From positions 1 through 8,936 of the forward strand of contig CAZWUL010000038.1 in NCBI GenBank assembly GCA_964636625.1: a DNA stretch of 8,936 bases, written 5' to 3'. Shown here piece by piece: positions 1 through 6,797 of the stretch. Under the pieces are notes generated by a model. The model saw only the letters and a program-made list of their open reading frames with translations, had not been told where the DNA came from and did not search any database. The stretch comes from CAZWUL01 sp964636625 (lineage in GTDB: Bacteria > Atribacterota > Phoenicimicrobiia > Phoenicimicrobiales > Stramentimicrobiaceae). The position numbers and the translations under genes were made by a program. Every line of letters begins with the position of its first letter. The first letter of the stretch is position 1.

Positions 1-2
1 AG

Positions 3-53
3 AGTAGGACACTGCCGGGAATTTTTTATTTGGGGGGAAAGTATGGGGATTGA
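3..53 (+). CDS. Possible C-terminal end of an upstream gene (partial)
   Basis: The frame beginning at base 3 is open from the window edge to a TGA at 51-53 and reads SRTLPGIFYLGGKYGD. It would overlap the start of nadE by 11 bases, a common coupling arrangement. I do not recognise the family. The frame at base 1 is also open and runs directly into nadE without a stop, so these bases could instead be read as an upstream extension of nadE, but normal NadE proteins begin near the ATG at 43. The stretch is too short to judge. Confidence 0.22.
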   Translation, partial: SRTLPGIFYLGGKYGD

Positions 54-759
54 AAAAAAAACAAACAAAATTATAAATTGGATAAAAAAACAAGTAATAG
101 ATGCAGGAAAAAAAGGAACTGTCTTTGGTTTAAGTGGAGGAATAGACTCTGCAGTAATTGCCGCTTTATGCAAACAAGCATTTCCAAATGATACTAAGGC
201 GTTAATATTACCCTGTGAAAGTAATCCTTCAGATATCAATGATGCTTTGAAAGTTATTGATAAATATCAAATTAATTATCAAAATATTGACCTGACTAAT
301 GTATATAACAATTTATTGGCAATTATGAAATTAAATGTTAATAAGATGGCAAAGGCTAATATAAAACCCAGGTTAAGAATGATTGTACTATACTATTTTG
401 CTAATATTTTTGATTACCTCGTTGTTGGGACCGGGAATAAAAGCGAAATTACTATAGGTTATTTTACAAAATATGGTGATGGAGGTTCTGATATATTACC
501 TTTAGGCAATAGCTACAAAACTGAGGTAAGTGCTATGGCAAAATATTTAGACATACCTGAAAATATAATAAAGAAAGAACCATCAGCAGGATTGTGGGAG
601 CACCAGACAGATGAAAAAGAAATGGGGTTTAGTTATGAGGTTTTAGATAAATATTTAGCTACTGAAATAATAGATAATCCTACAATAGAGAAAAATATTT
701 TAAATATGAAAAAAGCAAGTGAACATAAAAGAAATACACCTCCTATTCCTGATTTTTAA
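43..759 (+). CDS. nadE: NH3-dependent NAD+ synthetase
   Basis: This cytosolic enzyme makes the last step of NAD+ synthesis: it adenylates deamido-NAD+ (nicotinate adenine dinucleotide) with ATP and amidates it with ammonia. The 238-residue protein has the N-type ATP pyrophosphatase P-loop SGGIDS at residues 31-36, the GTGNKSE segment at 129-135, and YFTKYGDGGSDILPLG at 140-155, followed by KTEV and EPSAGLW near 179. These are characteristic NadE substrate-binding segments. There is no N-terminal nitrilase (glutaminase) domain, and the length suits the ammonia-dependent form. The start is supported by a G-rich ribosome binding site (GGGGGGA, 32-38) four bases upstream of the ATG. It is followed by a 126-base gap with a likely promoter, so it probably belongs to a transcription unit separate from yebC-ruvCAB. 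Confidence 0.95.
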   Translation: MGIEKKTNKIINWIKKQVIDAGKKGTVFGLSGGIDSAVIAALCKQAFPNDTKALILPCESNPSDINDALKVIDKYQINYQNIDLTNVYNNLLAIMKLNVNKMAKANIKPRLRMIVLYYFANIFDYLVVGTGNKSEITIGYFTKYGDGGSDILPLGNSYKTEVSAMAKYLDIPENIIKKEPSAGLWEHQTDEKEMGFSYEVLDKYLATEIIDNPTIEKNILNMKKASEHKRNTPPIPDF

Positions 760-793
760 TAATTTAGAGAAAATTAAGAAATTAAAATTAGTT

Positions 794-844
794 TGCAATA
801 GAATTTTAAGGTAGAAGTATAGATAAATTGCACCTATTTTTTTT
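794..844 (+). terminator. Weak inverted repeat with T-tract after nadE
   Basis: TGCAAT (794-799) and ATTGCA (827-832) are complementary arms separated by 27 bases, and eight consecutive T residues follow at 837-844. This could be a poor terminator for nadE. The right arm also covers the possible -35 element at 828-833, so it could equally be an operator-like site or chance in AT-rich DNA. The arms are short and the loop is long, so confidence is low. Confidence 0.2.
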
Positions 845-856
845 ATATGCTAAAAT
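828..856 (+). promoter_or_regulatory. Likely promoter for the yebC-ruvCAB operon
   Basis: TTGCAC (828-833) stands 17 bases before TAAAAT (851-856). The -10 element is preceded by TGC (848-850), giving the extended -10 form TGnTAAAAT. The -35 match is modest, but an extended -10 compensates for that in sigma-70-type promoters. Transcription would begin near 863, leaving a leader of roughly 23 bases before yebC. Confidence 0.5.
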
Positions 857-871
857 AAAAAAAATTATCAA

Positions 872-877
872 AGAGGA
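872..877 (+). promoter_or_regulatory. Ribosome binding site that decides the yebC start
   Basis: AGAGGA lies only 2 bases before the ATG at 880 but 8 bases before the in-frame ATG at 886. The second spacing is normal and the first is too short, so translation most likely starts at 886. Confidence 0.6.
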
Positions 878-885
878 AAATGACT

Positions 886-1635
886 ATGTCCGGACATTCG
901 AAATGGAGTACAATAAAAAGAAAAAAAGGAAAAGCTGATGCTCAGAGAGGTAAGCTCTTTGGAAAAATAAATCGGCTGATATCTGTCGCTGCTCGAAGTG
1001 GTGGAGACCCAGATGCGAATGTAGAGCTTCGGAATGCAATCCAGTTTGCTAAAGAAAATAATATGCCAAATGAAAATATAGAAAGGGCAATCAAGAAAGG
1101 GACTGGAGAGATAGATGGTGTCGCTTATGAGGATGTAACCTATGAGGGCTATGGACCTGGTGGAGTAGCTGTCTTGATAAAAGTATTAACAGATAATAGG
1201 AATAGGACTGTTTCTGATATAAGAAGAATATTTACAAAGAGTGGCGGAAATTTAGGTTCTAGCGGTTGTGTTGCCTGGATATTTTCTCGAAAAGCTTATT
1301 TTTCTTTTGATAAAGAAAAAGTTGACCAGGATACAATACTTGATATAGCACTGGATATTGGGGCAGAAGATATTGAGACAGATGATAAAAGCATAGAAGT
1401 CACATTACTGCCAACTGATTACGATAAGTTTAAAAAATTATTGTCCGAAAATGGAATAGAATATACTGTAGCAGAAATTACTATGATACCTCAGACTACA
1501 GTTGACTTAGATGGGAAAAAAGCAGAACAAATGCTTATTTTAATGGAAAATCTTGAGGAACTTGATGATGTACAAAATGTCTATGCTAATTTTAATATTG
1601 ATGATAAAGTCATGGAAGGACTGGCAACTGAGTAG
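886..1635 (+). CDS. yebC: YebC/PmpR-family protein (TACO1 homologue)
   Basis: The 249-residue product is a full-length YebC-family protein. It opens with the family signature MSGHSKWSTIKRKKGKADAQ and carries further hallmarks: RSGGDPDAN near 38-45, the helix with FAKENNMPNENIERAIKKG at about 54-72, YEGYGPGGVA at 86-95, and the KSGGNLG and GCVAW segments at 118-131. The family was annotated as DNA-binding transcriptional regulators (PmpR), and its mitochondrial relative TACO1 is a translational activator. More recent work on bacterial members points to helping ribosomes through difficult sequences such as proline runs, so the role in this organism is not settled by sequence. An upstream in-frame ATG at 880 is possible but badly spaced from the ribosome binding site. 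The stop lies only 9 bases before ruvC, and the yebC-ruvC pairing is widespread. Confidence 0.93.
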   Translation: MSGHSKWSTIKRKKGKADAQRGKLFGKINRLISVAARSGGDPDANVELRNAIQFAKENNMPNENIERAIKKGTGEIDGVAYEDVTYEGYGPGGVAVLIKVLTDNRNRTVSDIRRIFTKSGGNLGSSGCVAWIFSRKAYFSFDKEKVDQDTILDIALDIGAEDIETDDKSIEVTLLPTDYDKFKKLLSENGIEYTVAEITMIPQTTVDLDGKKAEQMLILMENLEELDDVQNVYANFNIDDKVMEGLATE

Positions 1636-1644
1636 GGGAAAAAC

Positions 1645-2121
1645 TTGATAATTATAGGTATCGATCCTGGTCTAAATCATACAGGATTTGGGTTGATAAA
1701 AATAAAAAAAGACAAAATAATAGCCATTGATTACGGAACTATTACTAATGGAACAAGTGAAAGTTTTTCGGATAAAATAAAAAATATCCATTGTGTTATT
1801 GATGGCTTGATTAAAAAATATTCTCCTCATGAATTAGTACTTGAGGAGATATTTTTTAGCAAAAATACAAGAAGTGCTATTAATGTAGGGAAAGTATGTG
1901 GTGCTGTTGCCTTGACTGCTACATTGGCAGATATAAATGTGTTTATCTATACGCCCTTACAGGTAAAACAAGCAGTTGTGGGTTATGGCAGAGCTACAAA
2001 AAGCCAGGTACAGGTAATGGTTAAAGTTTTATTGAATTTAGCAAAAATACCAAGACCTGACCATGCCGCTGATGCATTAGCAGTTGCTATTTGTCATATT
2101 CATTCCAGGTACTCTTATTAA
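1645..2121 (+). CDS. ruvC: Crossover junction endodeoxyribonuclease RuvC
   Basis: RuvC is the dimeric, metal-dependent nuclease that resolves Holliday junctions made during recombinational repair. The 158-residue protein begins with the RNase H-like strand IIIGIDPGLNHTGFG, which supplies catalytic D7. E67 lies in LVLEEIFFSKN, and H140 and D143 lie in PDHAADALA. QVKQAVVGYGRATKSQVQ at about 106-123 is the expected DNA-binding segment. The tetrad D-E-H-D matches the Thermus-type enzyme rather than the all-acidic E. coli one. The start is TTG: AGGGG (1634-1638), overlapping the yebC stop codon, is 6 bases upstream, and the predicted N-terminus aligns exactly with the family. It is slightly shorter than the E. 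coli protein (173 residues) but complete. Its position 9 bases after yebC implies translational coupling. Confidence 0.95.
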   Translation: MIIIGIDPGLNHTGFGLIKIKKDKIIAIDYGTITNGTSESFSDKIKNIHCVIDGLIKKYSPHELVLEEIFFSKNTRSAINVGKVCGAVALTATLADINVFIYTPLQVKQAVVGYGRATKSQVQVMVKVLLNLAKIPRPDHAADALAVAICHIHSRYSY

Positions 2122-2203
2122 GATTACTCTCTTATTTTGGTTTAATAAAATAATGAAACTTGCAATTTATTAGTAAGTAAAAAAGCAAGGAAAATATTAG
2201 AAT

Positions 2204-2803
2204 ATGATATCATTTTTGGATGGAAATATTGAATCAAAAGGGATTGGTTCAATTGTAGTAAATGTAAACGGAATAGGTTATTTAGTACATGTTTCTTCGG
2301 TTGATAAATTTGTACCGAATCAAAACAAGCAAAAAATATTTACTTATTTATACATCAGAGAAGATAGAGCTGTTTTATATGGCTTTATAAATAGTGATGA
2401 AAGAGATTTTTTTAAAATGTTACTCGATACTCCGGGTATTGGTCCAAAAGTAGCATTGAACATTTTAGCATACATGGAGCCAGGAGAATTTCAAAAGGCA
2501 ATCTTACAGGAAGACTTGAATTTAATAAGCAGTATTTCTGGTATTGGAAATAAGTTAGCAAAAAAAATTATATTAGAATTGAAAGAAAATATAAAAAAAT
2601 TAAAATTATCTGATAGTTTTACTGATTATATTCCTGAAAAACAAAGTTTTGTTTATGATGGTATTGAAGCGCTTAAAGCACTGGGTTTTTCTGAGAAGGA
2701 AGCAAAAAAACGCATTTCCAGCGCGTTAAAAAAGTTAAACAATAATAAAACAGTTGAGCTTGAAGAATTGCTGAGAAATGCTTTAAATAAAGATGCTTTA
2801 TAA
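2204..2803 (+). CDS. ruvA: Holliday junction branch migration protein RuvA
   Basis: RuvA forms tetramers that grip the four-way DNA junction and load the RuvB motor. The 199-residue protein has the three usual domains. An OB-fold N-terminus (about 1-63) starts MISFLDGNIE and includes the family segment REDRAVLYGF (52-61). Two helix-hairpin-helix motifs follow, at 73-88 (DTPGIGPKVALNIL) and 108-127 (SSISGIGNKLAKKIILEL). A flexible linker near 131-148 leads to the C-terminal RuvB-binding three-helix domain from about 150 (GIEALKALGFSEKEAKKRI). AAGGA at 2187-2191 is the likely ribosome binding site, with a rather long spacing of 12 bases. Eighty-two bases separate it from ruvC, so it is probably in the same operon. 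Confidence 0.95.
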   Translation: MISFLDGNIESKGIGSIVVNVNGIGYLVHVSSVDKFVPNQNKQKIFTYLYIREDRAVLYGFINSDERDFFKMLLDTPGIGPKVALNILAYMEPGEFQKAILQEDLNLISSISGIGNKLAKKIILELKENIKKLKLSDSFTDYIPEKQSFVYDGIEALKALGFSEKEAKKRISSALKKLNNNKTVELEELLRNALNKDAL

Positions 2804-2891
2804 TTTTGGGATTGGATATTAATATAAACAGGAAATTAATTTATACTTATGAAATAGAGAAAATAGTAACAGGTTATTATGGGTTTAAACA

Positions 2892-3923
2892 ATGGATAAA
2901 AAAGAAGACTTTATCGGATGTGATTTAACAGAAGAAAGCATTGAAGCTGAGTCTAATTTAAGACCAAAAAAATTATTGTATTTTATTGGTCAAAAAAATA
3001 TAAAGGATAATCTGTCTGTATATATCCAGGCTGCTCTAAAACGAAATGAGCCAATTGACCATATTCTACTTTATGGCCCTCCTGGTCTTGGTAAAACTAC
3101 ACTTGCAAATATTATAGCCAGTGAGATGGGTGTAAACATTAAAATGACCTCAGGTCCGGTTATTGAAAGGGCGGGTGACTTAGCTGCTATTTTAACTAAT
3201 CTTAAAGAGAAAGACATCCTATTTATTGATGAGATACACAGGTTAAACCGTTCGGTGGAAGAGATATTGTATCCTGCTCTGGAAGATTTCGCTCTGGATA
3301 TTTTAATAGGCAAAGGTCCCAGCGCTAGATCAATTAGAATTGATTTGCCAAAATTCACCCTAATTGGCGCTACTACTCGAACTGGCTTAATCACCTCACC
3401 GTTAAGAAGCAGATTTGGAGTAATTTTGAGGGTTGGTTATTATAAAGGTGCAGAATTGCAAAAAATAATTAATCGTTCTGCTGCAATTCTAAAAATAAAG
3501 ATAGATGATAAAGCCTCCGGTGAGATTGCCAGGCGTTCTAGAGGTACACCCAGGATAGCTAATCGATTGCTTAAAAGGATTCGGGATTATGCTCAAATTG
3601 AAGGGGATGGCATAATAAGTAAGGATATTGCTATTTTTGCATTAAAAAGCATGGGTATTGATAATGAGGGCTTATGTGAGATTGATAAACGGTTGTTGTT
3701 AACTATATTAGATAAGTTTATGGGAGGTCCGGTAGGGTTAGGTACTCTGGCAGCTGCAATAAATGAAGATAAAGAGACAATATGTGATGTTCATGAACCA
3801 TATCTTTTACAGAAAGGATTTTTAGCCAGGACACCCCAGGGAAGAAAAACAACAGAAATGACTTATAGATATTTTTATCAAAAGCAATATTCGCAAGAAG
3901 ATAATACTAAAAACAGTGATTAG
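2892..3923 (+). CDS. ruvB: Holliday junction branch migration ATPase RuvB
   Basis: RuvB is the AAA+ ring motor that pulls DNA through the RuvA-junction complex. The 343-residue protein has Walker A GPPGLGKTT at 62-70, Walker B ILFIDEIHR at 109-117, sensor 1 GATTR at 159-163, the arginine-finger segment LRSRFG at 171-176, and sensor 2 RGTPRIANRLL at 217-227. A winged-helix DNA-binding domain follows, with FMGGPVGLGTLAAAI at 276-290 and EPYLLQKGFLARTPQGR at 302-318. The usual LRDRFG has Ser in place of Asp here, while both arginines are kept. The short tail after 333 is polar. The ribosome binding site is weak (GGG at 2881-2883). The stop codon overlaps a heptanucleotide tandem repeat. It lies 88 bases after ruvA, in the typical ruvCAB order. 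Confidence 0.96.
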   Translation: MDKKEDFIGCDLTEESIEAESNLRPKKLLYFIGQKNIKDNLSVYIQAALKRNEPIDHILLYGPPGLGKTTLANIIASEMGVNIKMTSGPVIERAGDLAAILTNLKEKDILFIDEIHRLNRSVEEILYPALEDFALDILIGKGPSARSIRIDLPKFTLIGATTRTGLITSPLRSRFGVILRVGYYKGAELQKIINRSAAILKIKIDDKASGEIARRSRGTPRIANRLLKRIRDYAQIEGDGIISKDIAIFALKSMGIDNEGLCEIDKRLLLTILDKFMGGPVGLGTLAAAINEDKETICDVHEPYLLQKGFLARTPQGRKTTEMTYRYFYQKQYSQEDNTKNSD

Positions 3924-3949
3924 TAATAAGTAATGAGTAATAAGTAAAG
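3922..3949 (+). repeat. Four-copy 7-bp tandem repeat (AGTAATA type)
   Basis: The bases read AGTAATA, AGTAATG, AGTAATA, AGTAAAG, four consecutive heptamers that differ only at the last two positions. The first copy overlaps the ruvB TAG stop. Because the unit is 7 bases long, its TAA triplets fall successively in all three frames, so the array stops any ribosome reading past ruvB. Confidence 0.8.
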
Positions 3950-4001
3950 GCAATTCAATCTTGCAGCTAATGATATTTTTTGTTGAAATTGAAGGATAGC
4001 T

Positions 4002-4223
4002 ATGTTTAATACAAATATGATCGCAAGAATGTTAATAACTACAGGTATTATAATTTTTCTTATTGGGTTATTTTTTTTAATTGTTGATAAAATCCCTCCT
4101 ACTTCATTTAGAATCCCGGGTGATATTCTTATAAAGAAAAAAAATTTTGTTTTTTATTTTCCATTAGGTTTATGTATCCTAATAAGTATAATTTTAACAA
4201 TCATATTCAGGATATTTCGATGA
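4002..4223 (+). CDS. DUF2905 family small membrane protein
   Basis: The 73-residue protein has two hydrophobic segments, about 8-28 and 50-72. They flank a conserved polar loop containing FRIPGDILIKKKNFVFYFPLG (the RIPGDI core at 37-42). This layout and motif are those of DUF2905, a family of about 70 residues found in many low-GC bacteria and often encoded beside ruvB. It is expected to be an integral inner-membrane protein. No biochemical function is known to me. GAAGGA (3991-3996) five bases before the ATG supports the start. It sits 78 bases after ruvB and 50 bases before the SpoIID-like gene, so it is likely cotranscribed with them. Whether it has any link to recombination is unknown. 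Confidence 0.88.
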   Translation: MFNTNMIARMLITTGIIIFLIGLFFLIVDKIPPTSFRIPGDILIKKKNFVFYFPLGLCILISIILTIIFRIFR

Positions 4224-4273
4224 AAATATTTTCTAATACATAAAATCAAACAAAAAATATAGAGGTATACCGG

Positions 4274-5683
4274 ATGAATCAGAATTTAAGATATACTTTT
4301 TGTGATGTAAAAAAAAATAAAAATAGATTGATAAAAATTATTATTTTTTTAACCATATTGTTTTTTCTAAGCAATAATTTATCTTTGGCGGGAAGTCCTA
4401 TATTTAGAGTGGGTATTTTCCTAAATTATAAAGATGTTCAAATTAAAACTGATAAAGGGCTGCATATTTACGAATTACCTTCCATGAAAAATGTACTGAG
4501 CCACCAGGGTAGCAATCCAATCAAAATTGCTGCTACTCCGCTTGGAATAGAAATAAATAATAATCTGCTAAATACAGTTGAAGAAATTAGAATTATCCCG
4601 GAAAGTGGAAGCTTTATCCAGGTTAATGATCGGAAATACAGGGGAGAAATTGAAATCATTTTAAAACAGCAGTTATTGAATGTTATCAATATAATAGATT
4701 TAGAAAAGTACCTTTATGGGGTGTTAAAAAAAGAAATATCACCTGAGTGGCCGGATGAGGTTTTAAAGGCACAGGCTATTGCCGCAAGAAGTTTTGCCCT
4801 TTCTAATATGAACAAATTTGCTGAAGATGGTTTTAATATTTGCGCCACAACAAATAGCCAGGCTTATGGTGGAGTATATCATGAACATCCTGCTACTAAT
4901 CAGGCAGTAAATAATACCAGGGGAATTGTTTTAACTTTTGAAGGTGAACCGATTAATGCTGTTTATCATTCAGATAGTGGTGGATACACTGAAAACAGTG
5001 AAGATGTGTGGGGTGGATTTGTTCCTTATTTAAGAAGTGTCCCTTCTGATTATGAAGAAATTGTATCACCGCCCTACCACCAATGGGACTGTTATTTCAC
5101 TGAAAAAGAGTTTTTAGAAAAGCTGGCCGATAATGGTCATTATTTAAATAGTATTCTGGATATAGTTGTTACTGATAAGACTGAATCTGGTAGAGTGAAA
5201 TCAGTTGATATTATCAGCGATAATCACCAGAGCATTACTTTAAAAACCAATGATTTACGTCTTATAGTAGGACCAACTTTAATTAGAAGTTCCATGTTTG
5301 AGGTTGACATAATTGGTAAAACGACCAAGGAAGAAAGAGATAATAATGATAATCAGGATATTTTTGAAAAAAGTGCAGAGAAAGAAATAAAACAAAAATC
5401 AGTAAGTGAAATTATTAGTGAAGATAGGGATTTTAGTATTTCGGAATTACTCGAATTGCTCAACAGGCCTAAAAAGGAGTCAGTACCAGAGAAAACAAGT
5501 TTACCGGAAAAAAATAAAGATAATCATACTGATAGACTTGTATTTTCTTTTCAAGGGCAAGGCAATGGGCATGGAGTTGGGCTTTCTCAATGGGGCGCCT
5601 ATGGAATGGCTTCCCAGGGCTATTCCTATGAAGATATTTTAAAATATTATTATCAGGAAGTTCAGTTAAAAAAAATATATTAA
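4274..5683 (+). CDS. SpoIID/LytB domain exported protein with internal charged linker
   Basis: This is a 469-residue exported protein of the SpoIID/LytB family, whose sporulation member is a peptidoglycan lytic transglycosylase cutting glycan strands stripped of stem peptides. A basic N-terminus (K13-K21) and hydrophobic core (22-36) precede a possible signal peptidase site after SLA (37-39). The SpoIID core includes the catalytic-type segment YLYGVLKKEISPEWP (146-160, E154 likely catalytic), LKAQAIAARSFAL (164-176) and YHSDSGGYTENSEDVWGG (231-248). The signature GQGNGHGVGLSQWGAYGMA is at 428-446. Between the body of the domain and this last motif lies a polar Lys/Glu/Asp-rich stretch, about 349-420, that typical members lack. 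The segment that often reads CxTTHC in sporulation SpoIID is CATTNS (190-195). AGAGG (4261-4265) supports the start. It is probably a cell-wall enzyme, and a sporulation role is not shown. Confidence 0.87.
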   Translation: MNQNLRYTFCDVKKNKNRLIKIIIFLTILFFLSNNLSLAGSPIFRVGIFLNYKDVQIKTDKGLHIYELPSMKNVLSHQGSNPIKIAATPLGIEINNNLLNTVEEIRIIPESGSFIQVNDRKYRGEIEIILKQQLLNVINIIDLEKYLYGVLKKEISPEWPDEVLKAQAIAARSFALSNMNKFAEDGFNICATTNSQAYGGVYHEHPATNQAVNNTRGIVLTFEGEPINAVYHSDSGGYTENSEDVWGGFVPYLRSVPSDYEEIVSPPYHQWDCYFTEKEFLEKLADNGHYLNSILDIVVTDKTESGRVKSVDIISDNHQSITLKTNDLRLIVGPTLIRSSMFEVDIIGKTTKEERDNNDNQDIFEKSAEKEIKQKSVSEIISEDRDFSISELLELLNRPKKESVPEKTSLPEKNKDNHTDRLVFSFQGQGNGHGVGLSQWGAYGMASQGYSYEDILKYYYQEVQLKKIY

Positions 5684-5724
5684 TTTGTATTAATCGACTT
5701 TCAAACTTGAGGTTTATTTAGATA

Positions 5725-6747
5725 ATGTATATTGCACTTTTTGATTATGATTTACCGGCAAGCTATATAGCACAGGAGCCGCTAAAAGAAAGAGATCACA
5801 GCAATCTGATGATTCTTAATAAGCGAACTGGAGCTATTCAGCATAAAAAGTTTTTTGATATTATAGATTATTTTCAACCAGGTGATTTGTTGGTTTTGAA
5901 TAATAGCAAGGTATTACCAGTTAGACTGTATGGTTATAAGAAAAATACCGGTGGTAAAATTGAAACATTCTTAATAAGACCTATTACAGAATACAAATGG
6001 GAGGCATTATTAAAGCCAGGGAAAAAAACAAATATTGGAACAAGAATAATTTATTCTGCTAAACTAGAGGCAGAAGTCCTAAGCAAAAATAGCGAAGATG
6101 GAACATTTTTACTTAATATGCAAGCAGATGGAGATTTTAATAAGATATTGTATGAAATTGGAAAAATGCCCACTCCTCCATATATTAAAAAACAGCTTGT
6201 GAAAAACTCATTTTATCAAACTGTCTATGCTGCTAAAGAAGGATCTATTGCTGCTCCTACAGCTGGTTTTCACTTTACAGAGCGATTATTGCAGAGAATT
6301 AAAGATAAAAAAATAAAAATAATTTTTTTGACATTGCATGTTGGTAGAGGAACATTTGAAAAAATAAGAACAGAACAAGTAGAGGAGCACAAGATGAAGC
6401 CCGAGTACTATACAATTTCAGCTGAAAATGCAAAAATTATCAACAATGCAATAAAAGATGAACGTAGAATTATAGGAGTAGGAACTTCTGTCACCCGCGC
6501 TTTAGAATCATCTGTTACAAAAGGAAAAGTGACTGAAGGGATGAGAAGAACTAGCTTATTTATTTATCCAGGGTTTAAGTTTCAGGTATTAGATGCCTTA
6601 ATTACTAATTTTCACCTTCCCAGGTCTTCTCCATTAATGCTGGCATCTGCTTTTGCAGGAAGAAAAAATTTGTTAAATTCTTATCAGGAAGCTATTAAAA
6701 AGAAATATAGGTTCTACAGCTTTGGAGATGCTATGTTCATTGTTTGA
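5725..6747 (+). CDS. queA: S-adenosylmethionine:tRNA ribosyltransferase-isomerase QueA
   Basis: QueA transfers and isomerises the ribose of S-adenosylmethionine onto 7-aminomethyl-7-deazaguanine in tRNA, giving epoxyqueuosine at the wobble position of GUN-anticodon tRNAs. The 340-residue protein is of normal length. It shows DYDLPASYIAQEPLKERDHS near the N-terminus (8-26), DLLVLNNSKVLPVRLYG (54-70), GKMPTPPYIKK (146-156), GSIAAPTAGFHFT (173-185), LHVGRGTF (204-211), GTSVTRALES (253-262), TNFHLPRSSPLMLASAFAG (294-312) and the closing RFYSFGDAMFI. The likely ribosome binding site GAGG (5709-5712) is 12 bases upstream. It lies 41 bases after the SpoIID-like gene and 50 before tgt, the usual neighbour, whose product supplies its tRNA substrate. 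I see no preQ1 riboswitch in the short gap before it. Confidence 0.96.
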   Translation: MYIALFDYDLPASYIAQEPLKERDHSNLMILNKRTGAIQHKKFFDIIDYFQPGDLLVLNNSKVLPVRLYGYKKNTGGKIETFLIRPITEYKWEALLKPGKKTNIGTRIIYSAKLEAEVLSKNSEDGTFLLNMQADGDFNKILYEIGKMPTPPYIKKQLVKNSFYQTVYAAKEGSIAAPTAGFHFTERLLQRIKDKKIKIIFLTLHVGRGTFEKIRTEQVEEHKMKPEYYTISAENAKIINNAIKDERRIIGVGTSVTRALESSVTKGKVTEGMRRTSLFIYPGFKFQVLDALITNFHLPRSSPLMLASAFAGRKNLLNSYQEAIKKKYRFYSFGDAMFIV

Positions 6748-6797
6748 TTTAAATTGTAAAAAAATTCATAGTTAAGAACAGGGTTTTAAAAATTAAA

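Noticed and set aside
2132..2153. AT-only hairpin between ruvC and ruvA (TTATTTT with AAAATAA)
   Set aside because: It is a seven-pair stem without GC and without a T-tract in a very AT-rich gap. It is expected by chance and unlikely to terminate.
3071..3394. 107-codon open frame on the - strand inside ruvB
   Set aside because: It is fully antisense to the Walker A, Walker B and sensor coding of ruvB, has no family resemblance and has no start context. It is a shadow of the real gene.
4468..4689. 73-codon - strand frame inside the SpoIID-like gene
   Set aside because: It is antisense to a well-supported coding region and has no recognisable domain.
5406..5642. 78-codon + strand frame overlapping the end of the SpoIID-like gene
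   Set aside because: I considered whether it marked a frameshift in the SpoIID-like gene. The SpoIID frame itself continues intact through GQGNGHGVGLSQWGA, so the other frame is a shadow.
5684..5724. preQ1 riboswitch before queA
   Set aside because: The gap is 41 bases and shows no hairpin plus A-rich tail of the preQ1 type. queA and tgt are usually not its targets.
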